Both the position numbers and the translations under genes were made by a program. Positions 7,554 through 11,740 of a stretch of DNA of 11,740 bases are shown piece by piece (the first letter of the stretch is position 1; the number at the start of each line of letters is the position of its first letter). The stretch is from Pseudomonadota bacterium (GTDB taxonomy: Bacteria; Pseudomonadota; Alphaproteobacteria; Caulobacterales; Caulobacteraceae), in the NCBI GenBank assembly GCA_023433655.1, contig JAEYUE010000191.1:1-11740 (forward strand), written 5' to 3'. The notes under the pieces are model-generated. The model was not told the origin of the DNA. It ran no database searches and saw only the letters and a program-made list of their open reading frames with translations.

Positions 7554-8828
7554 CTAGACCGTTTCCAGTCCGTAGGCGGCGTGCAGGGCCCGCACCGCCA
7601 GTTCAGCGTAGGCGGCGTCGATGAGCACGCTGATCTTGATCTCCGAGGTGGAGATGGCCTGGAACTTCACCCCCTTGTCGGCCAGGGCCTTGAACATCGT
7701 CTGGGCGACCCCGGCGTGGCTGCGCATGCCGACCCCAATGACCGAGACCTTGGCCACATCCTCGTCGACGCGCAGCTCCTCGAAGCCGATGTCCTGCTGG
7801 GCCGCGCGCATCAGCTCGGCGGCGCGCGAGGCGTCGCGCCGGCCGGTGGTGAAGGTCAGGTTGACCCTCCCTTCGGTGCGCGACTGGCTCTGCACGATCA
7901 TGTCGACATTGACGTTGGCCTCCGCCAGGCGGGTGAAGACGTCCGCCGGCGCCTCGACCCGATCGGACAGGCCCAGCAGGGTGATGCGGGCCTCGTCGCG
8001 GCTCATGGTCACGCCGGATACGATGCGTTTCTCCACGATCTCCTCCTCGTCGCAGATCAGGGTGCCGGACTTCTCCGGCAGGACGCCATCGGCGTCGGGT
8101 TCGATGAAGCTGGACAGCACCCGCACCGGCACCTGCTTCGCCATGGCCAGTTCGACCGAGCGGGTCTGCAGCACCTTGGCCCCCAGCGAGGCCATCTCCA
8201 GCATCTCCTCATAGGAGACCTTTTCGAGGCGGCGGGCCTTCTGCTCGATGCGGGGATCGGTGGTGTAGACTCCGTCCACGTCCGTATAGATGTCGCAGGC
8301 GCAACCGAGGGCGGCGGCCACAGCCACGGCCGAAGTGTCCGAGCCGCCCCGGCCCAGGGTGGTTATGCGGCCGCTGCGGGTGACGCCCTGGAATCCGGGG
8401 ACCACCGCCACCTCGCCGCCGTCGATGGCGGCCCCGATGACGTCGCCCGGCACCTCCTCGATGCGGGCGCGACCGTGGGCGTCGTCGGTCAGGATCGGGA
8501 TCTGCCAGCCCATCCAGCTGCGCGCGTTGAGGCCGAGGTTGCGCAGGGTCAGGGCCAGCAGGCCGGAGGTGACCTGCTCGCCCGAGGCGACCACCACGTC
8601 GTATTCGTCGTCCGACAGTTCGACGCCCTGCGCCGGCCGGCCGGCGCCGTCGGTCCAGGCCACCAGTTCGTTGGTCTTGCCGGCCATGGCCGAGACCACG
8701 ACGGCGACCTTTCGGCCGGCCTGCACCTCGGCGACGACGATGCGGGCGGCGCGGCGAATGCGCTCGAGGTCGCCCATCGAGGTGCCGCCGAACTTCATCA
8801 CCAGCCGCGTGGTGTCTGGCCGCGTCAT
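7554..8828 (-). CDS. lysC: Aspartate kinase (aspartokinase)
   Basis: LysC phosphorylates L-aspartate to 4-phospho-L-aspartate, the first step towards lysine, threonine, methionine and diaminopimelate. The 424-residue protein has the kinase signature KFGGTS at 12-17, ASGEQVTSGLLA at 81-92, the nucleotide-binding loop GRGGSDTSA at 159-167 and YTDVDGVYTTDPR at 181-193. Two C-terminal ACT domains (about 280-345 and 358-424; VNVDMIVQSQS, AISTSEIKISVLID) bind the feedback amino acid, usually lysine, threonine or both. The length is typical of the monofunctional alphaproteobacterial enzyme. The ATG at 8828 gives the expected MTRPDTTRLVMKFGG start, though its only purine-rich motif, GGAG, is 12 nt away. 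It is the only gene here that ends in TAG. It is divergent from ubiG and heads the lysC-ptsP block. Confidence 0.97.
   Translation of the reverse strand: MTRPDTTRLVMKFGGTSMGDLERIRRAARIVVAEVQAGRKVAVVVSAMAGKTNELVAWTDGAGRPAQGVELSDDEYDVVVASGEQVTSGLLALTLRNLGLNARSWMGWQIPILTDDAHGRARIEEVPGDVIGAAIDGGEVAVVPGFQGVTRSGRITTLGRGGSDTSAVAVAAALGCACDIYTDVDGVYTTDPRIEQKARRLEKVSYEEMLEMASLGAKVLQTRSVELAMAKQVPVRVLSSFIEPDADGVLPEKSGTLICDEEEIVEKRIVSGVTMSRDEARITLLGLSDRVEAPADVFTRLAEANVNVDMIVQSQSRTEGRVNLTFTTGRRDASRAAELMRAAQQDIGFEELRVDEDVAKVSVIGVGMRSHAGVAQTMFKALADKGVKFQAISTSEIKISVLIDAAYAELAVRALHAAYGLETV
8630..8647. repeat. Perfect 18-bp GC palindrome inside lysC
   Basis: GCGCCGGCC-GGCCGGCGC is fully self-complementary over 18 bp. 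It encodes the GAGRPAQ loop near residues 61-67 of the aspartate kinase, so coding constraint and GC bias may explain it. No second copy was noticed in the window. Confidence 0.5.
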
Positions 8829-8877
8829 CGTGGCGAACCGCTCCGTCTTGCGTGGATGGCCGCAGGGGTTCATGCCT

Positions 8878-8889
8878 CGACCATGGTCG
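8878..8889. promoter_or_regulatory. 12-bp palindrome covering the ubiG start codon
   Basis: CGACCATGGTCG is a perfect palindrome centred on the ubiG ATG (8883-8885) in the divergent lysC/ubiG region. It could be an operator acting on one or both genes, or a coincidence of a CCATGG start context. Confidence 0.3.
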
Positions 8890-9686
8890 CTTCTAACCAC
8901 ACGACGAACAGCCGGAAACCCCACGACGCGTTGGAAATCAACGATCAGGCGGCCGGTCCGTCGATCGATCCCGCCGACGTCGCCCGCTTCTCGGCCCAGG
9001 CGGCGGAGTGGTGGGACCCCCATGGACCGTTCGCGCCGCTGCACCGGTTCAATCCCGCCCGCCTGGCCTTCATCCGCGACCGCGCCGCCGAACGATTTGC
9101 ACGCGACACCCGCAGCCGCGCGCCGTTCGCGGGGTTGACCCTGCTGGACGTGGGCTGCGGCGGCGGCCTGATCGCCGAGCCGATGCGCCGGCTGGGTTTT
9201 GAGGTGACAGCGATCGACGCCTCCAGCGAGAACATCGGCACCGCCCGGATCCACGCCGAACAACAGGGCCTCGACATCGCCTTCCGAGCCGCCACCGCCG
9301 AGCAGCTCGAGGCCGAAGGCGCCGGTCCGTTCGATGTGGTCCTGACTCTCGAGGTGGTCGAGCATGTCGCCGACCCCGAGTCCTTCCTTCGCACCTGCGC
9401 CCGGCTGGTGAAGCCCGGGGGGATGATGATCGTCGCCACCCTGAACCGCACCCTCCGGTCGCTGGCGCTCGGCAAGGTCGCGGCTGAATACGTGCTGCGC
9501 TGGGTGCCGGCCGGCACCCATGACTGGCGCCAATTCCTCAAACCCGAAGAGATCCGGCTGATGCTGTCGGAAGAGCCGCTGGCGGTCAGCGGGCCCTTCG
9601 GCCTCGTCTATAATCCCCTGACAGACCGCTGGAGCGAAAGCGGCGATGCGGCGGTGAATTACATGATGGTCGCGACCCGCGACTGA
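8883..9686 (+). CDS. ubiG: Ubiquinone biosynthesis O-methyltransferase
   Basis: UbiG is the SAM-dependent methyltransferase that carries out both O-methylations in ubiquinone synthesis. The 267-residue class I methyltransferase has SAM motif I (LLDVGCGGGLIAEPMRRLG, core at 89-95), the acidic motif VTAIDASSENI, motif II in VVLTLEVVEHVADPESFL and motif III in KPGGMMIVATLNRT. The UbiG-typical segments AAEWWDPHGPFAPLHRFNPAR near 40-60 and HDWRQFLKPEE are also present. The first 25 or so residues before PADVARFSAQ are poorly conserved. ATG 8883 has no good Shine-Dalgarno motif, so a later non-ATG start (for example the TTG at 8931) is possible. It is divergent from lysC with 54 bp between starts, a neighbourhood common in alphaproteobacteria. 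Confidence 0.95.
   Translation: MVASNHTTNSRKPHDALEINDQAAGPSIDPADVARFSAQAAEWWDPHGPFAPLHRFNPARLAFIRDRAAERFARDTRSRAPFAGLTLLDVGCGGGLIAEPMRRLGFEVTAIDASSENIGTARIHAEQQGLDIAFRAATAEQLEAEGAGPFDVVLTLEVVEHVADPESFLRTCARLVKPGGMMIVATLNRTLRSLALGKVAAEYVLRWVPAGTHDWRQFLKPEEIRLMLSEEPLAVSGPFGLVYNPLTDRWSESGDAAVNYMMVATRD
8890..8918 (-). promoter_or_regulatory. Candidate lysC promoter (weak)
   Basis: On the minus strand TTTCCGG (8918-8912), a 14-nt spacer and GTTAGAAG (8897-8890) resemble the Caulobacter housekeeping promoter, TTGACGS - N10-14 - GCTANAWC as I recall it, with 5 of 7 and 6 of 8 matches. The start point would lie over the ubiG start codon, giving a lysC leader of roughly 50-60 nt. The match is imperfect. 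Confidence 0.22.
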
Positions 9687-9690
9687 GCAG

Positions 9691-9708
9691 GTTCATCCGG
9701 CGTTCATC
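9691..9708. promoter_or_regulatory. Tandem GTTCATC repeat with 11-bp period
   Basis: GTTCATC occurs at 9691-9697 and 9702-9708, separated by CGGC. Two 7-mers with a 4-bp gap is the geometry of PhoB/OmpR-family sites, and the register CGTTCAT matches the Pho half-site CTGTCAT at 5 of 7 positions. It lies 84-101 bp upstream of the small lipoprotein gene and just after ubiG. The regulator is not identified. Confidence 0.35.
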
Positions 9709-9780
9709 GACCTGACCGCGTTTTAACGGGACAGCCAAGCTTGCCGGTGGGATGAGGGGCCCTCTCTTCACCTCCCCGAC

Positions 9781-9785
9781 AGGAG
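9781..9785 (+). promoter_or_regulatory. Ribosome binding site of the small lipoprotein gene
   Basis: AGGAG lies 6 nt ahead of the ATG at 9792. It supports translation of this short gene, which has no named family to vouch for it. Confidence 0.6.
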
Positions 9786-9791
9786 CTCCCC

Positions 9792-10019
9792 ATGAAGCGT
9801 CTCGCCCTTCTCGCTGTCCTCTCGGCCAGCCTGATGACCTCGGCCTGCATCACCGTCATCGACGCCGACGGCGACGATCACATCGGCTGGCACGGCCAGA
9901 ACGCCCAGCCGTTCGACGGCGCACGCGCCGACTGCCGCGCCCGCACGGGCAGCAACGAGCACAGCGACGCCTTCGCCGCCTGCATGGCCGAAAAGGGCTG
10001 GACCCGCGGCGAACACTAA
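9792..10019 (+). CDS. Small secreted protein or lipoprotein of unknown function
   Basis: This 75-residue protein starts MKRLALLAVLSASLMTSAC, a clear signal peptide ending at Cys19. The -3 to -1 residues T-S-A fit a lipobox only loosely, since Leu is usual at -3. If used, the mature protein is a 57-residue lipoprotein. It begins with an acidic stretch (DADGDDHIG, 24-32) that resembles half an EF-hand loop. It ends with Cys48 and Cys64 in a pattern, DCRART ... FAACMAEKGW, common in small envelope proteins and suited to a disulfide-linked helical pair. AGGAG at 6 nt and a TAA stop make a convincing short gene. It probably has its own promoter in the 105-bp gap after ubiG. I do not recognise a named family. 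Confidence 0.8.
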   Translation: MKRLALLAVLSASLMTSACITVIDADGDDHIGWHGQNAQPFDGARADCRARTGSNEHSDAFAACMAEKGWTRGEH

Positions 10020-10033
10020 GCCGCGGCCGCCCG

Positions 10034-10483
10034 TCAGGCGGGACAGCGCGTGTTGAGCGGGGCCGCTCTGAAGTCCCAGGCCATGCTGCGCGCCTGCCCG
10101 CCGATCTCGCCGTCGATCCGCGCCCTGAGCGAGTTCCCGTCGCGTTCGTACGTGATACGGCTCGGGAAGTCGTTGTCCGGGTTGGCGAACACCGCCCGCC
10201 CGGCGGCGCTCTCCGTCAGCACGAAGATCGTCGGCGGCGCCCCGCCGGGCTGGGCGACATAGGCGAAGCCGTCGGGCGTGGGTCCGATGCGAAACACCTC
10301 GAATGAGGCATGGCCGTCCTCCAGCGCCAGCGCGTGGCCGACCATCAGTCCGCCGCGCACGTCGCTCCACGTTTCGGAGGCCTCGCGGCCCTCCGCGCAA
10401 CTCAGCCAGTAGCCGGCCATCCACGACAGGTCCGGCCCGGGCGCCGCTTGCGCCAAGAGCAGGGCGAGAGCGGCTTGGAGCAT
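10034..10483 (-). CDS. DUF6265-like secreted protein of unknown function
   Basis: The 149-residue protein begins with a short hydrophobic signal-like segment (about 1-14, ALALLLAQAAPG). It then shows the pattern of the DUF6265 family: LSWMAGYW at 19-26, SETWSDVRGGLMVGHA at 36-51, FEVFRIG at 61-67, YVAQPGG at 75-81, FANPDNDFPSRITYERDG at 99-116 and LRARIDGE. Family members usually have His-Asp-Phe-Pro where this one has Asn-Asp-Phe-Pro, and their function is unknown. Cys29 and Cys147 could form a disulfide in the periplasm. It follows the DUF1178 gene by 16 bp on the same strand and is probably the last gene of that operon. It converges with the small lipoprotein gene, with a 5-bp stem (10027-10041) across the junction. 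The family name is from motif recall. Confidence 0.8.
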   Translation of the reverse strand: MLQAALALLLAQAAPGPDLSWMAGYWLSCAEGREASETWSDVRGGLMVGHALALEDGHASFEVFRIGPTPDGFAYVAQPGGAPPTIFVLTESAAGRAVFANPDNDFPSRITYERDGNSLRARIDGEIGGQARSMAWDFRAAPLNTRCPA

Positions 10484-10499
10484 GGCGCGGGTCCGCTGG

Positions 10500-10931
10500 T
10501 CAGTTCAGCCGGGCCGGGTCAGGCGGGACCGGCGGCAGGGGCGCGCAGGGTACGCCGTCTTCCTTCAGTTTGCGAACCTCGGCGGGGGTGGCCTCGCCAT
10601 AGATCTCGCGCTTCTCCGACCGACCCTCATGGATGTCGCGGGCCTCCCTCGCGAAGGCGTCGCCGACATAGTCGAAATTCTGCTCGACGTGGCTGCGCAC
10701 TTCGCGGGCCATCTGCATCATCATGCCCTGCATCTTCGCCACATCAGGGGCGTCCGCAGCCTTGCGCGAACCAGTTATGGCGGGGGCCATGATCTGCTTG
10801 CGCACCTCGCGCGAGCCGCACACGGGGCACTCCACCAGACCCCGCGCGGCCTGGTCGTCATAGTCCGAAGACCCCCCGAACCACGCTTCGAAGCCATGGT
10901 CCTGATCACACTGGAGAGCGTAGCGGATCAT
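10500..10931 (-). CDS. DUF1178 family protein, putative zinc-ribbon
   Basis: The 143-residue protein matches DUF1178: MIRYALQCDQDHGFEAWFGG at the start, GLVECPVCGS at 31-40, then HVEQNFDYVGDAFAREARDIHEG and the tail YGEATPAEVRKLKEDGV. Cys8, His12, Cys35 and Cys38 could form an N-terminal metal site like the FmdB-type zinc ribbon. A Met-rich helix (KMQGMMMQMA, 66-75) stands out. The function is unknown. The ATG at 10931 overlaps the stop of the nitrilase gene (ATGA), so the two are translationally coupled. In many alphaproteobacteria this gene sits beside a glutaredoxin and a nitrilase gene, which suggests a role connected with thiol or glutathione metabolism. That role is an inference from context only. 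Confidence 0.9.
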   Translation of the reverse strand: MIRYALQCDQDHGFEAWFGGSSDYDDQAARGLVECPVCGSREVRKQIMAPAITGSRKAADAPDVAKMQGMMMQMAREVRSHVEQNFDYVGDAFAREARDIHEGRSEKREIYGEATPAEVRKLKEDGVPCAPLPPVPPDPARLN

Positions 10932-11740
10932 GTCGGCAGCGCGAATTCCCGATCATGGGACAGCTGGGGAACGGCAGTCCGCGCCCGCATCACAGCGTCG
11001 AGATCCAGGGTGGCGAAGAGCACGCCAGGCTCGTCGCCATCCAGCTTCGCCAGCACCTCGCCCCAGGGCGCGACCACCGTCGAACGGCCCCAGGTCCGGC
11101 GGCCGTCCTCGTGCGCGCCCGCTTGCGCCGGAGCCAGCACGAAACAGCCGGTTTCGATCGCCCGCGCGCGCAGCAGGGTCTCCCAGTGCGCCTCGCCGGT
11201 CGGCACGGTGAAGGCGGCCGGGACGGCGATCATCGCCGCGCCGGCCTTGGCCAGCGCCCGATGCAGCTGGGGGAAGCGGACGTCGTAGCAGATGGTCAGC
11301 CCCAGGCCGCCCCACGGCGTCTGAGCCACGACGGCCCCGTCGCCCGGGCGGATCGACGCGCTCTCGCGCCAGCGCTCTCCGGTGGGCAGGTCAACGTCGT
11401 AAACGTGCAGCTTGTCGTAGGTCGCAACCACCCGGCCGTGATCGTCGATCAGCAGCGAGCGATTGGCCGCCCGCTCGTCGCCGCTACGGCCCGACTTCAC
11501 GATCACCGAACCGATCAGCAGCCAGACGCCCAGCTCGAGGGCCAGATTCCTCAGGCCGCCGACGACGGCGTCCCGATCCTCCGTTTCCAGCACGGCGTCA
11601 CGCGCGGCCCGGTCCTGGATCACGAAATTGGTCGCCTCGGGCGTCAGGATCAGCTTCGCCCCGCCCGCCGCCGCCTCGCGGATCAGCGGCTCGACATGGG
11701 CGAAGGCCGCCGCCGGCGAGGCAGGGGTGCGGGTCTGGAC
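10928..11740 (-). CDS. Carbon-nitrogen hydrolase, deaminated-glutathione-amidase-like (partial)
   Basis: The frame is open from the right edge to the TGA at 10928, giving 270 residues and lacking only about the first ten. All three nitrilase-superfamily catalytic residues are present in fragment numbering: Glu35 (LTPEATNF), Lys110 (YDKLHVYDVDLP) and Cys151 (LTICYDVRFPQ). The segments YDVDLPTGERWRES, PAAFTVPTGEAHWETLLRARAIE and TWGRSTVVAPWGE resemble Nit1/YafV-type omega-amidases and deaminated glutathione amidase, which removes the useless product made when transaminases act on glutathione. The exact substrate is inferred. The start lies outside the window; the GTG at 11623 is internal because Glu35 lies upstream of it. 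The gene is the first visible member of a nitrilase-DUF1178-DUF6265 operon. Confidence 0.92.
   Translation of the reverse strand, partial: VQTRTPASPAAAFAHVEPLIREAAAGGAKLILTPEATNFVIQDRAARDAVLETEDRDAVVGGLRNLALELGVWLLIGSVIVKSGRSGDERAANRSLLIDDHGRVVATYDKLHVYDVDLPTGERWRESASIRPGDGAVVAQTPWGGLGLTICYDVRFPQLHRALAKAGAAMIAVPAAFTVPTGEAHWETLLRARAIETGCFVLAPAQAGAHEDGRRTWGRSTVVAPWGEVLAKLDGDEPGVLFATLDLDAVMRARTAVPQLSHDREFALPT

Noticed and set aside
6397..7557. Plus-strand open frame of 386 codons antisense to ptsP
   Set aside because: It mirrors the codon bias of ptsP and has no recognisable protein features or ribosome binding site.
7581..8882. Upstream extension of the ubiG frame antisense to lysC
   Set aside because: The frame is open only because it shadows lysC. 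UbiG similarity begins well after 8883.
8829..9533. Upstream extension of the lysC frame antisense to ubiG
   Set aside because: Aspartate kinase similarity starts at about 8828. The extension is a shadow of ubiG.
9716..9740. CtrA-type site (TTAA-N7-TTAA) around TTTTAACGGG
   Set aside because: Only one TTAA half-site is present at the required spacing.
10027..10041. Bidirectional terminator at the convergent lipoprotein / DUF6265 junction
   Set aside because: There is only a 5-bp stem and no T-run on either strand. It is too weak to list as a terminator.

Overview
The window is GC-rich and densely coded, with the base use and third-position GC bias of an alphaproteobacterium. The protein sequences and the gene order ubiG / lysC-ptsP / HTH-RodZ protein / ispG / prfA, with nitrilase and DUF1178 genes beyond ubiG, point to the Caulobacterales, most likely a Brevundimonas- or Caulobacter-like organism. 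This assignment rests on recognised families and remembered synteny, not on a database search. I see no mobile element, CRISPR array, tRNA or rRNA.

Layout from left to right. Positions 1-61 hold the start of a minus-strand gene with a signal-peptide-like N-terminus that runs off the left edge. Next is prfA (minus, TTG start). A 136-bp divergent intergenic region separates prfA from a plus-strand TSUP-family membrane transporter, and that region holds an 8+8 bp inverted repeat centred between the two starts. The transporter converges with a minus-strand block read from right to left: lysC (8828-7554), ptsP (7503-5236), a RodZ-like HTH membrane protein (about 5044-3938), ispG (3880-2741) and a YibF-like glutathione S-transferase (2738-2145). 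ubiG is divergent from lysC with only 54 bp between the starts. It is followed by a small secreted or lipoprotein gene on the plus strand. The right end is a minus-strand trio: a nitrilase-superfamily gene (missing only its first few residues), DUF1178 and DUF6265.

Most genes are core functions: translation termination, aspartate-family amino acids, nitrogen-PTS signalling, isoprenoid (MEP) and ubiquinone synthesis, cell-shape or polarity, and glutathione-related repair. ispG and ubiG both feed isoprenoid quinone production. PtsP in Caulobacter links glutamine status to (p)ppGpp, and its neighbour here looks like the cell-shape protein RodZ.

I found no convincing new multi-gene system. The points most worth checking are non-coding signals: a perfect DnaA-box 9-mer beside two palindromes in the ptsP/rodZ junction, a run of three mutually exclusive hairpins just inside the RodZ-like gene, the centred dyad between prfA and the transporter, a Pho-box-shaped direct repeat ahead of the small lipoprotein gene, and a palindrome at the ubiG start. 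Among proteins, the small lipoprotein and the A/Q-rich tail of the RodZ-like protein are the least familiar.
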